NCBI RefSeq assembly: GCF_002831585.1
Contig: NZ_CP025113.1
Location: 806,001-870,000, forward strand
Direction of reading: 5' to 3'
Source of the DNA: Bradyrhizobium sp. SK17
Lineage (GTDB): Bacteria > Pseudomonadota > Alphaproteobacteria > Rhizobiales > Xanthobacteraceae
DNA: 64,000 bases
The notes under the pieces were generated by a model, which had not been told where the DNA came from, made no database searches, and saw only the letters and a program-made list of their open reading frames with translations. The position numbers and the translations under genes were made by a program. Below, piece after piece: positions 16,129 through 25,180 of the stretch. Positions within the stretch are counted from its first letter, which is position 1. The number at the start of each line of letters is the position of its first letter.

Positions 16129-16731
16129 ATGGGTTTACTCGACGTACTCAACGGCATGCAGAACGGGCCCCGCGGTCCGAGCGCGCCAAGCACATCATCC
16201 GACAGTTCGAGCGGCGGCGGCATGTCGCCAATCACGATGGCCATCATGGCGCTGCTCGCCTGGAAGGCGGTCAAGCATTTCTCCGGCGGCCAGCCGGGCG
16301 CGACCGCCCCTGACCCGCGGCCGGAGCAGGCGCCGCCGCTTCCCGGCAATGTGACCGCGAGCCTGCCCGGCGGAGCCGGCGGTGGCGGTCTCGGCGACCT
16401 GCTCAAGGGCGGACTCGGCGGCCTGCTCGCGGGCGGTGCGGCCGGCAGCGTGCTCAGCGGCGGCCTCGGCGATCTGCTCAATCAATTGCAGCAAAAGGGC
16501 CAGGGCGACGCGGCCAGTTCATGGGTCAGCAACGGTCCCAACAAGCAGATCTCGCCCGGCGACCTCGCCAACGCGCTTGGCGCGGATCAGATCAACTCGC
16601 TGGCCTCGCAGAGCGGCTTGTCGCGCGACGAACTGCTACAGGGGCTCAGCCAGTACCTGCCCGACGCGATCAATCATCTGACGCCGGACGGACGGCTGCC
16701 GAGCGGCGACGAGCTGCACGGCAGGCTTTGA
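16129..16731 (+). CDS. YidB family protein
   Basis: This 200-residue protein has an N-terminal segment MGLLDVLNGMQNG, a short hydrophobic stretch (ITMAIMALLAWKAV), a glycine-rich linker with repeats of GGLGDLL and GGLGGLL, and a C-terminal helical domain (QISPGDLANALGADQINSLA, GLSRDELLQGLSQYLPDAIN and LTPDGRLP). That C-terminal domain is the YidB/DUF937 signature. The function is unknown. AGGAG lies seven bases upstream of the ATG. It is followed after 36 bases by a GlsB-like membrane protein and probably forms a two-gene unit ending at the hairpin at 17074. Confidence 0.85.
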   Translation: MGLLDVLNGMQNGPRGPSAPSTSSDSSSGGGMSPITMAIMALLAWKAVKHFSGGQPGATAPDPRPEQAPPLPGNVTASLPGGAGGGGLGDLLKGGLGGLLAGGAAGSVLSGGLGDLLNQLQQKGQGDAASSWVSNGPNKQISPGDLANALGADQINSLASQSGLSRDELLQGLSQYLPDAINHLTPDGRLPSGDELHGRL

Positions 16732-16767
16732 CGGCAGCGTTGATTCCATCTGAGGAGGACGACAGTC

Positions 16768-17046
16768 ATGGGCGGCATCATCTGGGTCATCATCGTCGGT
16801 TTTGTCGCGGGGATCATCGCGCGGTTCCTGTCGCCGGGGCCGAACAATCCAAGCGGCTTCATTCTCACGACGGTGCTCGGCATCGCCGGCGCGTTCCTCG
16901 CGACCTTCATCGGCCAGGCGATCGGCCACTACGGTCCCGAACAGGGCGCGGGCTTCATCACCGCCACGATCGGCGCGCTGGTGGTGCTGTTCATCTGGAA
17001 TCGGCTGGTCGCGGCGCGCGTGATCCCGGATATCGGAAATAGATAG
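16768..17046 (+). CDS. GlsB/YeaQ/YmgE family stress-response membrane protein
   Basis: This 92-residue protein has three predicted membrane helices and the conserved layout GGIIWVIIVGFVAGIIARFL, PGPNNPSGFILTTVLGIAGA and a final TATIGALVVLFIWNRLV helix. The family is an inner-membrane transglycosylase-associated or stress-response group without firm mechanism. A strong GAGGAGG site lies close before the ATG. It is the second gene after YidB and precedes a strong hairpin. Confidence 0.9.
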   Translation: MGGIIWVIIVGFVAGIIARFLSPGPNNPSGFILTTVLGIAGAFLATFIGQAIGHYGPEQGAGFITATIGALVVLFIWNRLVAARVIPDIGNR

Positions 17047-17073
17047 AACGCGTCACAACACGGCTTCAAAATC

Positions 17074-17103
17074 AAAATGCCCGGGCCAAAGCCCGGGCAT
17101 TTT
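17074..17103. terminator. Bidirectional rho-independent terminator
   Basis: AAAATGCCCGGGC and GCCCGGGCATTTT form a perfect 13-bp stem around CAAA, flanked by A and T runs on either side. It sits between the convergent GlsB and SDR genes and can serve both. Confidence 0.93.
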
Positions 17104-17132
17104 CGTTTTCGGCAAACGACTCGGACGCCGCA

Positions 17133-17915
17133 TCACTGAATCAGGTGCATGCCAGCGTCCATGCGGACGAATTCGCCGGTCATGTTGCTCGACGCCGGGC
17201 TCGCCAGGAAGCAGACCAGATTGGCAATGTCCTCGGCCGTCGAGGCGACCTTCAGCGGCACCCGCGCGACCACCGCATCGCGCACCTGCTTGGCGCCGTC
17301 TTCGCCGCGGCCCTTGGTGAACCAGGGCGTATCGATGTAACCCGGACACACCGTGTTGACGCGGATCAATGGTGCCAGCGCGCGCGCCAGCGACTGCGTC
17401 ATGGTGTTGAGTGCCCCTTTGCTCGCGGCATAGGCGACCGACGAGCCGCCGCCGGAAATGCCGGCGACCGAGGAGACGTTGACCACCGCCGAGGGACGGC
17501 CGGAAGCTTTCGCGCCGGCTTCGAGCAGCGCACGCGCCGCGCGGACCATCTGGAACGGGCCGATGGTGTTGACGGCATAGATGCGCTGGAAGTCTTCCGC
17601 GGTCAGGCCGTCGAGATTGTGATGCGGCACATGCTTGGTGGTGCCGGCATTGTTGACCAGCACGTCGACGCGGCCCCAACCCTGCGCGGCGGCCGCGATC
17701 TTCTTGCAGTCCTCGTCACGCGAGACGTCGCCTTGTACCACCAGCACCTCAGCGCCCTGCTTGCGGCAGAGCTCGGCCGTCGCCTCAGCCTCCGCCTTGC
17801 TGTTGGAATAGTTGATGATGATGCGCGCGCCCTGCGTGGCGAGGATTTGCGCGGTGGCGGCGCCGAGCCCTGATGCCGATCCCGTCACGATCGCGCACAA
17901 ACCATCCTTGGACAT
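17133..17915 (-). CDS. SDR family oxidoreductase
   Basis: This 260-residue classical short-chain dehydrogenase has TGSASGLG (cofactor loop, residues 11-18), VLVNNAGTTKH, SSVAGISGGGSSVAYAASKG with the catalytic Ser, Tyr and Lys, and VCPGYIDTPWF. It ends with NMTGEFVRMDAGMHL. It is likely an NAD(P)-dependent alcohol/ketone dehydrogenase. I preferred the ATG at 17915, which has AGGA eight bases upstream; the ATG at 17921 is too near that site. The lactonase-like gene lies upstream on the same strand, and both may belong to the monooxygenase-centred catabolic set. Confidence 0.88.
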   Translation of the reverse strand: MSKDGLCAIVTGSASGLGAATAQILATQGARIIINYSNSKAEAEATAELCRKQGAEVLVVQGDVSRDEDCKKIAAAAQGWGRVDVLVNNAGTTKHVPHHNLDGLTAEDFQRIYAVNTIGPFQMVRAARALLEAGAKASGRPSAVVNVSSVAGISGGGSSVAYAASKGALNTMTQSLARALAPLIRVNTVCPGYIDTPWFTKGRGEDGAKQVRDAVVARVPLKVASTAEDIANLVCFLASPASSNMTGEFVRMDAGMHLIQ

Positions 17916-18003
17916 CTGCATTTTCCTTGTTGTTGTGAGCCAGATGAATTCCGGCGATGGCATACCATATCGCGCGGAACAGTATCTGCAAACCGCGCCT
18001 ATC

Positions 18004-18765
18004 CTACGTGTAGGCGTTCAGACCCTTTTGCAGGCCGGCCCATTGCGCCTCGTCATGGCCGCAGATGATCTTGACGCCGGATGCTTCGAGTCTTGCGATC
18101 TCCTCCAGCGAGTTCAGGAACTGATCGACGTCGAGGCTGTTCCGCGGCGAGACCCGCTGGTCGAGATTGGCGCGCACGCTGAGCGAGTCTGACGCGAGCA
18201 AATACTCGCCGCTCTGATCCAGCTTGACCAGCGCGCCGGTCGTGCCCTTCGAATGTCCCGGCAGCGGGATCAGCGTCAACCTGCCGTCGCCGAACACATC
18301 CATCTGCCTATCGAAGATTTCCGTCTTCAGCGGATGATCCCAATCCGCCTTGATGTATCCGCGATCGAACGCGTTATCGGCCTTCGCCGCCTCGATCTCG
18401 AGCGCGTGGACGAAGACCGTCGCCTTCTTGAAGAAGGCATTGCAGCCGCAATGATCAGTGTGCAGGTGAGAACAGATCACCACGTCGATATCGTCGGGAC
18501 CGAGGCCGACGGCCTTCAGGCTGGTCAGCACGTGATCGTCCGCCGGCATGATCGGCTGCATGTATTTGGCGAGCGTGCCGAGCCGGCCTTCCGGATCGGT
18601 CGCAACGTCAGGATGACATCCGGTGTCGAACAGCACGTTGCCCTGGGCATGCCGCAACAGCACGCAGGACACCGGAAGGTCGATCATCTCGCCGCGCGCC
18701 GCATCGGGAAGATAGGTCCGCTTCGACATCCGCAAGCGCCCGCCGGATAACATATGCATCTTCAT
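18004..18765 (-). CDS. MBL-fold hydrolase, N-acyl-homoserine-lactonase-like
   Basis: This 253-residue metallo-beta-lactamase fold enzyme carries HLHTDH at residues 100-105, a later PLPGHSKGTTGA histidine, LLASDSL and a final ICGHDEAQW histidine, which together make a two-zinc site. The overall plan (MIDLPVSCVLLRHAQGNVLF near the start) fits the AHL-lactonase group (AttM/AiiA-like). It could hydrolyse a signal lactone or a lactone made by the Baeyer-Villiger-type enzyme 6 kb upstream; neither can be decided from the sequence. The ATG at 18765 has AGAGGT seven bases upstream. It is divergent from the CoA ligase across a region with a perfect palindrome. Confidence 0.85.
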   Translation of the reverse strand: MKMHMLSGGRLRMSKRTYLPDAARGEMIDLPVSCVLLRHAQGNVLFDTGCHPDVATDPEGRLGTLAKYMQPIMPADDHVLTSLKAVGLGPDDIDVVICSHLHTDHCGCNAFFKKATVFVHALEIEAAKADNAFDRGYIKADWDHPLKTEIFDRQMDVFGDGRLTLIPLPGHSKGTTGALVKLDQSGEYLLASDSLSVRANLDQRVSPRNSLDVDQFLNSLEEIARLEASGVKIICGHDEAQWAGLQKGLNAYT

Positions 18766-18797
18766 CGCATCACCTCTGATTTTGAGTTCAAACTACA

Positions 18798-18820
18798 TAT
18801 GAGTTTTATAGAAACTCATA
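18798..18820. promoter_or_regulatory. Perfect 9-bp inverted repeat in divergent promoter
   Basis: TATGAGTTT-TATAG-AAACTCATA lies in a markedly AT-rich stretch between the lactonase-like gene and the CoA ligase gene, 33 bases from the former start. The symmetry and position suggest a regulator binding site for the catabolic island; the IclR protein at 23002 is one candidate. The central TATA could also overlap a -10 element. Confidence 0.65.
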
Positions 18821-18962
18821 ATAGATTTGACAGCATCTTATTCGCGCCTATAGCTTCCGCGCAACGTCGCGATCGCATCACCATGCGCTCAACGAAGCAG
18901 CCGCCTCTCCGGCCCGCGTCGTTGACATCGATCAGCGGTCGCCCAAGGGAAGTTTCGCCACG

Positions 18963-20591
18963 ATGTACACCGTGTTCAGCGTGTTCGCTGCGACGTCCGA
19001 TCCGGCAGCGTTCAAACCCTTTCTCTGCATTCCCGCGCGGCCCGACCGCGCATATTTTCCCGACGGCGTCGAACTGTCCTATGGCGACATCGCGCGGCAG
19101 GTCTGCGCATTACGCGACCGGTATCGCGCATCCGGCTTCGGCCATGGGCATCGCGCCTGCCTGCTGCTGGAGAACCGGCCCGACTTCATCGTGCACTGGC
19201 TGGCGCTCAACAGCCTCGGCGTCTCGATCGTTCCGATCAACCCGGCCTATCGCGCCGTGGAAATCGAATATCTCATTGCGCATGCCGAGCCCGATTTGAT
19301 CGTCACGCTGCACGATCAGAAGGAGTTACAGAAGGCGCTGACCGGCGCGGTGCCCGTGCTTGAGGTGTCTGGTGACGACCTCGGCGCAAGCGCGACGCAG
19401 ATCCCGCGCGCCAAGCGGCCGCCACCTCGCACCGGCGAACCGGGAAGCGAGACCGAGGCCGCGCTTCTCTACACGTCAGGCACGACGGCGCGTCCGAAAG
19501 GATGCATCCTGACCAACGAATACGTGGTCTCGACCGGCCGCTGGTACATCGGCCGCGGCGGCGAGGCGACATATCATGCCGGTACGGAGCGGCTCTACAG
19601 CCCGCTGCCGCTGTTCCACATGGCCGGCCTGACGCTGACGCCGATCGCGATGATGCTGACCGGCGGTTGCCTGATCCTGCCCGAGCGCTTCAACGCCAAA
19701 TTTGCCTGGCGCGACATCGTCGCCTGCCGGGCCACCGTGCTGCACTATCTCGGCGTCATCGTCGCGGCCCTGCTCGCCCAGCCGGAGACGCCGGACGAGA
19801 AAGCCCATGCGCTGCGCTTTTCGATGGGCGTCGGCGCCAATCCCGAGCAGCGCGCACGTGCACGCGACCGCTTCGGCATCCCGTTCGTCGAGGGCTGGGG
19901 CATGACCGAGACCGGGCGCAGTCCGTTCAACACCGTCGAGCCGCGCCACCTCGAAACCAACACCATCGGCCGCAGCGAGCCGGGCCTCGAGATGACCATC
20001 CTCGATGGCGACGACAATCCGCTGCCGCCGGGCTCGGTCGGCGAACTCTGCGTGCGTCACTCGGAGGCAACGCCGCGGCGCGGCTTCTTCGCCGGCTATC
20101 TCAGGGATCCCGAGGCGACCGAGCAGGCCTGGCGCGGCGGCTGGTTTCACACCGGCGACAGCGCCTGGCAGCACGCGGACGGCGCCTTCGTTTTCGTCGA
20201 TCGCCTCAAGCATCTGGTCCGCCGCGCCGGCGAGAACATCTCGGCGGCGGAGGTCGAAGCCGTGCTGACCACGTCCGGGCTGGTCAAGCAGGTGGCGGTC
20301 GTCGCCGCGCGCGATCCGATCCGCGACGAGGAGGTCGCGGCGTTCATCGTGACCGATGACGGTGCCACGGCCTCACGCGAGCTTGCGCAGGACATCTTCC
20401 AGTTCTGCCGCGAACGCCTCGCGGCTTTCAAGCTGCCGGCGTGGATCGCCTTCGTCACCGAGTTGCCGCTGACCTCGACCAACAAGATCCTGAAGCACGT
20501 GTTGCTCGGCGCAGACCGGGACCCGCTATCGCATCCCGGCATGATCGACCTGCGGCAAGAGAAAGCCAACGCCATCAGGCAATCGAACTAG
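18963..20591 (+). CDS. AMP-forming acyl-CoA synthetase (ANL superfamily)
   Basis: This 542-residue enzyme activates a carboxylic acid to its CoA thioester via an acyl adenylate. The P-loop is LLYTSGTTARPKG (about residues 167-179), the adenine motif is GWGMTETG, GWFHTGDSAWQHADGAFVF is motif A8, VDRLKHLVRRAGENIS follows, and the C-terminal catalytic lysine is in LTSTNKILK near residue 509. It resembles the CaiC/FadD13 type without clear substrate. The gene heads a plus-strand run with a binding protein 15 bases downstream. The acid may be a ring-opened product, as inferred from nearby monooxygenase and lactonase genes. Confidence 0.87.
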   Translation: MYTVFSVFAATSDPAAFKPFLCIPARPDRAYFPDGVELSYGDIARQVCALRDRYRASGFGHGHRACLLLENRPDFIVHWLALNSLGVSIVPINPAYRAVEIEYLIAHAEPDLIVTLHDQKELQKALTGAVPVLEVSGDDLGASATQIPRAKRPPPRTGEPGSETEAALLYTSGTTARPKGCILTNEYVVSTGRWYIGRGGEATYHAGTERLYSPLPLFHMAGLTLTPIAMMLTGGCLILPERFNAKFAWRDIVACRATVLHYLGVIVAALLAQPETPDEKAHALRFSMGVGANPEQRARARDRFGIPFVEGWGMTETGRSPFNTVEPRHLETNTIGRSEPGLEMTILDGDDNPLPPGSVGELCVRHSEATPRRGFFAGYLRDPEATEQAWRGGWFHTGDSAWQHADGAFVFVDRLKHLVRRAGENISAAEVEAVLTTSGLVKQVAVVAARDPIRDEEVAAFIVTDDGATASRELAQDIFQFCRERLAAFKLPAWIAFVTELPLTSTNKILKHVLLGADRDPLSHPGMIDLRQEKANAIRQSN

Positions 20592-20606
20592 AGGAAACGA
20601 ACGACA

Positions 20607-21821
20607 ATGAGATCGACCTACGGATGGATCGCCGCGAGCGCCGCAATCCTGTCTGCCGCCTTCGCCACACCATCCCGCGCGCAGATCTCCGACGACATGG
20701 TGAAGATCGGCGTGCTGACCGATCAGGCCGGCCTTTACGCCGACGCTGCCGGCCCCGGAGCGGTCGAAGCGGTCCGGATGGCGATCGCCGATTTCGGCGG
20801 CAAGGTGCTGGGCAAGCCGATCGCGATGGTCGATGCCGACCATCAGAACAAGGCCGACGTCGGTGCCGGCATTGCGCGGCGCTGGTACGAGCAGGAAAAT
20901 GTCGACGTCATCGTCGATTTCGCCAACTCCGCCGTCGCCTTCGCCGTGCTCGAACTGACCAAGCAGAAGAACAAGGCGATGCTGGTGTCGTCGGCCGGCT
21001 CGTCCGATCTGACCGGAAAGGGCTGCTCGCCGAATTCGGTGCAGTGGACCTACAACACCTACGCGCTCGCCAACAGCACGGTGCGGGCGCTGGCGAAGGA
21101 AGGCGCCAAGAGCTGGTATTTCGTCACGGTCGACTACGCCTTCGGCCACGCTTTGCGCAACGACGCGGCCAGGACCGTGGAGAAGGTCGGCGGCAGCATC
21201 GCCGGCGAGGTCCGGCATCCGCTCAACAGCATGGATTTCTCGTCCTATCTGCTACAGGCCCAGAGCTCGAAGGCCGACGTGATCGCCTTCGCCAACACCG
21301 GCGGCGACCTCGCCAATTCGATCCGGCAGGCGCAGGAATTCGGCATGGCGCAGCAGCAGAAGCTCGCGGCCTTCCTGATGCAGACCAGCGACATCCACGC
21401 GATCGGCTTGCAGGCGGCGCAGGGACTGCAACTCGCGACCGCCTTCTATTGGGATCTCGACGACAAGACCCGCGATTTCGCCGCGCGCTACATGGCGAAG
21501 ACCAAAAAGCGGCCGACCATGGTTCAGGCCGGTCTCTACTCCGCGGTCATGAACTATCTCAAGGCGGTCGAGAAGTCCGGCACCGACGAAGGCCCCAAGG
21601 TGATCGCGCAGATGAAGAACATGCCGATCGACGACTTCTTTGCGCGCAACGCCTATCTGCGCGAGGACGGCCAGCTGATCCATGACATGTATCTCGTGCA
21701 AGTGAAATCGCCGGCGGAATCCAAGGGTGCCTGGGACTACGAGAAGCTGCTTCAGGTCATCCCGGGCAAGGAAGCATTCGCGACACCAGAGGAAAGCGCC
21801 TGCCCGCTGCTGAAGAAATGA
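20607..21821 (+). CDS. Liv-type ABC transporter substrate-binding protein
   Basis: This 404-residue periplasmic protein has a signal peptide ending in SRA near residue 26 and a type I binding fold (VKIGVLTDQAGLYADAAGPG; HQNKADVGAGIARRWYEQEN; SWYFVTVDYAFGHALRND). Family members bind branched amino acids or aromatic/short acids for LivHMGF-type transporters. No permease or ATPase gene is present in the window, so it may serve a distant transporter. It is clearly paralogous to the protein at 31506: both share the pattern YADxxG, HxNKAD, VRHPxNxxDFSSxLLQAQ and a CPLxKK end. It sits between the CoA ligase and the flavin reductase. Confidence 0.9.
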   Translation: MRSTYGWIAASAAILSAAFATPSRAQISDDMVKIGVLTDQAGLYADAAGPGAVEAVRMAIADFGGKVLGKPIAMVDADHQNKADVGAGIARRWYEQENVDVIVDFANSAVAFAVLELTKQKNKAMLVSSAGSSDLTGKGCSPNSVQWTYNTYALANSTVRALAKEGAKSWYFVTVDYAFGHALRNDAARTVEKVGGSIAGEVRHPLNSMDFSSYLLQAQSSKADVIAFANTGGDLANSIRQAQEFGMAQQQKLAAFLMQTSDIHAIGLQAAQGLQLATAFYWDLDDKTRDFAARYMAKTKKRPTMVQAGLYSAVMNYLKAVEKSGTDEGPKVIAQMKNMPIDDFFARNAYLREDGQLIHDMYLVQVKSPAESKGAWDYEKLLQVIPGKEAFATPEESACPLLKK

Positions 21822-21865
21822 CCGCCATCACGTCCCCACACACCACGAGCAAGGCTGGACATCGC

Positions 21866-22999
21866 ATGACCGAACTGCCGCTGCTGTTTACCCCGCTGCA
21901 AATCCGCGACCTCGGACTGAAGAACCGGATCATGGTCTCGCCGATGGCGACCTATTCGGCGCGCGAGGGCCGGGCCACCGATTGGCATACCGCGCATATC
22001 GGCAAGCTCGCCGCCGGTGGCGCCGGCCTCGTGTTCGTCGAGCAGAGCTCGGTGAACGTCCAGGGGCGCATCACCCATGGCTGCCTCGGCATCTGGGACG
22101 ATGCGCACATCGCGGACCACGCCGCGCTCGCGGCGCTAATCCATGGCTTCAACGCCAAGGCCGCGGTCCAGATCGCGCATGGCGGCCGCAAGGGCTCGTC
22201 GCAGCGGCCGTGGGAAGGTGGCAATCCCCTCGGCGAAGCCGACGTCACGGCTCGCGGTGAAGGCCCGTGGCAGATCGCGGCCTCGAGCGGCATTCCCTTC
22301 GACGACGGCTGGCCGGCTCCGCAGATGATGACGTCGGAGCAGATCGATGCCGTGGTGGACGACTACCGCCAGGCATTTCGCCGCGCCAGGGTCGCCGGCT
22401 ACGACGTCATCGAGCTGCACTGCGCGCACGGCTATTTGATGCACTCATTCCTGTCGCCGCTGGCCAACAACCGCAACGACGAGTATGGCGGCTCGCGCGA
22501 GAACCGCATGCGCCTGCCGCTGCGCATCGCTGCGATCATGCGCGAGGAATGGCCGGATCATTTGCCGGCCTTCGTGCGGATCTCGTCGGTCGACGGCGTC
22601 GACATCGGCTGGTCGATCGAGGACTCCGTTGCGTTCGCCGCCGAGCTGAAAGCGATCGGGATCGACATGGTGGACTGCTCGTCAGGCGGCATGAAGCTGC
22701 CGCGCGGCAATTCGCTGGTGTCGCGAACCCCGGGCTTCCAGGTGCCATTCGCCGAGCGAATCCAGCAGGAAGTCGGCATGCCGACGGTGGCGGTCGGGCT
22801 GATCCGCGAACCGGACTACGCCGAGGCCATTTTGCGGGACGGCAAGGCGACGCTTATTGCGCTCGGCCGCGAACTGCTATGGAATCCGAACTGGCCCGCG
22901 CAGACGGCACTGGCGCTCGGATGCGATCCCGAATGGACCAGCTGGCCCGAGCAATATGGCTGGTGGCTGAAGCGGCGGGTGGCACAGCAAGGACGATAA
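21866..22999 (+). CDS. NADH:flavin oxidoreductase, Old Yellow Enzyme family
   Basis: This 377-residue FMN barrel enzyme resembles the YqjM/NamA branch, which reduces activated C=C bonds such as enones. The barrel motifs are LFTPLQIRDLGLKNRIMVSP at the start, QIAHGGRKGSS, ELHCAHGYLMHSFLSPLAN with the following NxRxDxYGGSxENRxRLPL pattern, and GLIREPDYAEAIL near the end. An ATG at 21818 overlaps the stop of the preceding gene (ATGA), so the protein could carry 16 extra residues; the start at 21866 fits the family better. A role in reducing an unsaturated ring ketone or acyl intermediate is inference. Confidence 0.88.
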   Translation: MTELPLLFTPLQIRDLGLKNRIMVSPMATYSAREGRATDWHTAHIGKLAAGGAGLVFVEQSSVNVQGRITHGCLGIWDDAHIADHAALAALIHGFNAKAAVQIAHGGRKGSSQRPWEGGNPLGEADVTARGEGPWQIAASSGIPFDDGWPAPQMMTSEQIDAVVDDYRQAFRRARVAGYDVIELHCAHGYLMHSFLSPLANNRNDEYGGSRENRMRLPLRIAAIMREEWPDHLPAFVRISSVDGVDIGWSIEDSVAFAAELKAIGIDMVDCSSGGMKLPRGNSLVSRTPGFQVPFAERIQQEVGMPTVAVGLIREPDYAEAILRDGKATLIALGRELLWNPNWPAQTALALGCDPEWTSWPEQYGWWLKRRVAQQGR

Positions 23000-23001
23000 C
23001 G

Positions 23002-23852
23002 ATGCCGTTGGCGAAGAAGGATGCAGCGAATGCCGGCGCGGCCGCCGGCCCGCGGTCTTTCGACGGCCCCGATTTCCCCGGCGATACCTCGCGCGACCTG
23101 CCGAAGATGGACAATGCGGTCAAATCGGCGCGGCGCGTGTTCGACGTGCTCGAATTCTTCGAGGAGCACCAGCGGGCCGCGTCCGCCATCGAGGTCGCAG
23201 CCGCGCTCAAGTTCCCGCAATCCAGCACATCGGCGCTGATGCGCACGATGACCGCGTTCGGCTATCTGCACTACGACACCAGCCGCCGCACCTATATCCC
23301 GACGCCGCGGATCTCGATGCTGGGGCATTGGCTGAGCCCGGCGCTGTTCACCCGGGGGCGCCTGATCAATCTGATGAACGAGCTCTCCGAGAAGACCGGA
23401 GAGACCATCATGCTCGCAGTCCGCAACGGGCTCAGCGCGCAATATGTCCATATCATCCAGGCCAAGCTGCCGATGCGGCTATACGTCAAGGCCGGAACGC
23501 TGCGCCCGCTAGCGCGATCCGCATCGGGTTACGCGTTGCTGTCGGCCTATCCAGACAAGGAGGTGCGCCGCCTGGTGCGCCTGATCAACGCCAACGAGCC
23601 GCGATCCGACCAGCAGATCGACATCAAGGCCGTGATGCTGGAGCTGAAGAAGGTGCGCGCCGAAGGACATGCCTTCTCGCTCGGCCTGGTCACCCCGGCG
23701 CGGGCGCCGTTGCCATGAACCTGCCGCCGATTGCGGAATCCAACGAGCCGCTGGTGCTGTGCGTGGCCGGACTGAACGACGCGCTGGTCACCCAGGAGAC
23801 CGAGTTCGCCGACCTGATGCGGAAGGCGATCCAGTTTCATCTGGCGGACTGA
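23002..23852 (+). pseudogene. IclR family regulator, interrupted by one-base frameshift
   Basis: The first frame (23002 to 23718) encodes the winged helix (SARRVFDVLEFFEEHQRAAS, QSSTSALMRTMTAFGYLHYD) and most of the IclR effector domain (ISMLGHWLSPALF; LPMRLYVKAGTLRPLARSAS). At 23693-23696 the reading leaves the family pattern, and the expected GAGAVAMNLPP end followed by LVLCVAGLNDAL continues in the next frame to 23852. Adding one C to the run of four restores a 283-residue protein of normal length. It may be a real mutation or a consensus error. AAGGA precedes the ATG. It would be the local regulator of the catabolic genes. Confidence 0.82.
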
Positions 23853-24082
23853 AGCGATGCCATCAACCAATTCTGTTGCGCGCGTGGCATACAAACCGAA
23901 CCGTCCGAAAGTTCACTCTGCGGAATTCATCCATCCGATCCGGCTTCATGTCGTCCGCGCAAGTGGCCCTGCGGGCAACGCTTGTCACGGCTATGGCTTT
24001 TCCGCATCATTGAGCGCAAGACAACATCGCACGCAGGCCCTGCCGAACGGCCGGACCCAAGCCAATCAACACGAGGAACGCT

Positions 24083-25150
24083 GTGGCGGAGAGTGAAAAC
24101 ATCGTCGCCGAGACCGCGGAAAAGATTTTCGCCGATCTCGCGGATGCCCAGACCATCAATCACGACAAGAAGGGCGCGTGGAAGGCGCCGCTGTGGCAGG
24201 CGTTGACCGACGCCGGCCTGCCGCTGTCCTGGGTGCCTGACGATCTCGGCGGTTCCGGCGCCAGCCTCGCCGAAGGATTCAGCGTCCTCAACGTCGCCGG
24301 GCGGCATGCGATCGCTGTTCCGCTGGCCGAAACAATGCTGGCCGGCTGGCTATTGACGCAGGGCAAGATTACCTCGCCGGAAGGCGAGATGACGGTTGTC
24401 CCTGCGAGCCCGAAGGATCGCGTCACACTCAACGCCGATGGTTCGCTCACCGGCCGCGCCCGTCGCGTGCCGTTCGCCAAGGACGCGAAACATTTCGCGG
24501 TGCTGGCAAGCGGCAAGGACGGCATCTCGATCGCGCTGGTCGATGCCGCGAAGTGCCGGATCGAATCCAGCACCGGACTTGGCGGTGATCATAACGACAC
24601 CGTCACGCTCGACAAGGTGCAGCCGGTCACCACCAAGCCGGCCCCCAAGGACTTCGACCAGACCACACTGATGCTGATGGGCGGCGTGGTGCGCAGCCTG
24701 CAAATCGCGGGCGCGCTGGAAGCGATGCTCGACATCTCGGTGCGCTATTCCAACGAGCGTGTCGCCTTCGAGAAGAAGATCTCCAAATTCCAAGCCGTGC
24801 AGCACAACCTCGCCCGCCTCGCCGGCGAGAACGCCGCGGCACTGGCTGCCGCGACGTCGGCGGCGGACACCATCGTCAACGCCACCTCGCTGCATAGCGA
24901 TGCGGTGTTCCTCGAAGCCGCGGCGGCGAAGATCCGCTGCTCGGAAGCGGCCGAGAAGGGCAGCAGCATCGCCCACCAGGTGCACGGCGCGATCGGTTTC
25001 ACCATCGAGCACATCCTGCACCGTTATTCGCTGCGCGCACTGGCGTGGCGCGACGATTTCGGCTCGGAGAGCCACTGGGCGGTCGAGCTCGGCAAGCTCG
25101 TCGCCGACCGTGGCGCCGATGAATTGTGGCCGCTGGTGGCTTCGCGCTGA
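24083..25150 (+). CDS. Acyl-CoA dehydrogenase, small or partner subunit
   Basis: This 355-residue flavoprotein is shorter than typical acyl-CoA dehydrogenases. It has the N-terminal helical domain (QALTDAGLPLSWVPDDLGGS), a reduced beta domain, and the C-terminal helices with QVHGAIGFTIEHILHRYSLR, the FAD-contact region. The usual catalytic glutamate context is not obvious. Together with the following gene it resembles the two-subunit FadE28/29 or PimC/PimD pairs, in which one partner binds FAD but lacks the catalytic base; this is inference. The GTG at 24083 has GAGGA six bases upstream. The next gene begins 30 bases downstream. Confidence 0.85.
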   Translation: MAESENIVAETAEKIFADLADAQTINHDKKGAWKAPLWQALTDAGLPLSWVPDDLGGSGASLAEGFSVLNVAGRHAIAVPLAETMLAGWLLTQGKITSPEGEMTVVPASPKDRVTLNADGSLTGRARRVPFAKDAKHFAVLASGKDGISIALVDAAKCRIESSTGLGGDHNDTVTLDKVQPVTTKPAPKDFDQTTLMLMGGVVRSLQIAGALEAMLDISVRYSNERVAFEKKISKFQAVQHNLARLAGENAAALAAATSAADTIVNATSLHSDAVFLEAAAAKIRCSEAAEKGSSIAHQVHGAIGFTIEHILHRYSLRALAWRDDFGSESHWAVELGKLVADRGADELWPLVASR

Positions 25151-25180
25151 GATCAGGCAGAACAATCAGGACTGGACATC

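Noticed and set aside
23857..24096. Small open frame between iclR and the first dehydrogenase
   Set aside because: No ribosome site, motif or coding bias; it overlaps the next gene's start.
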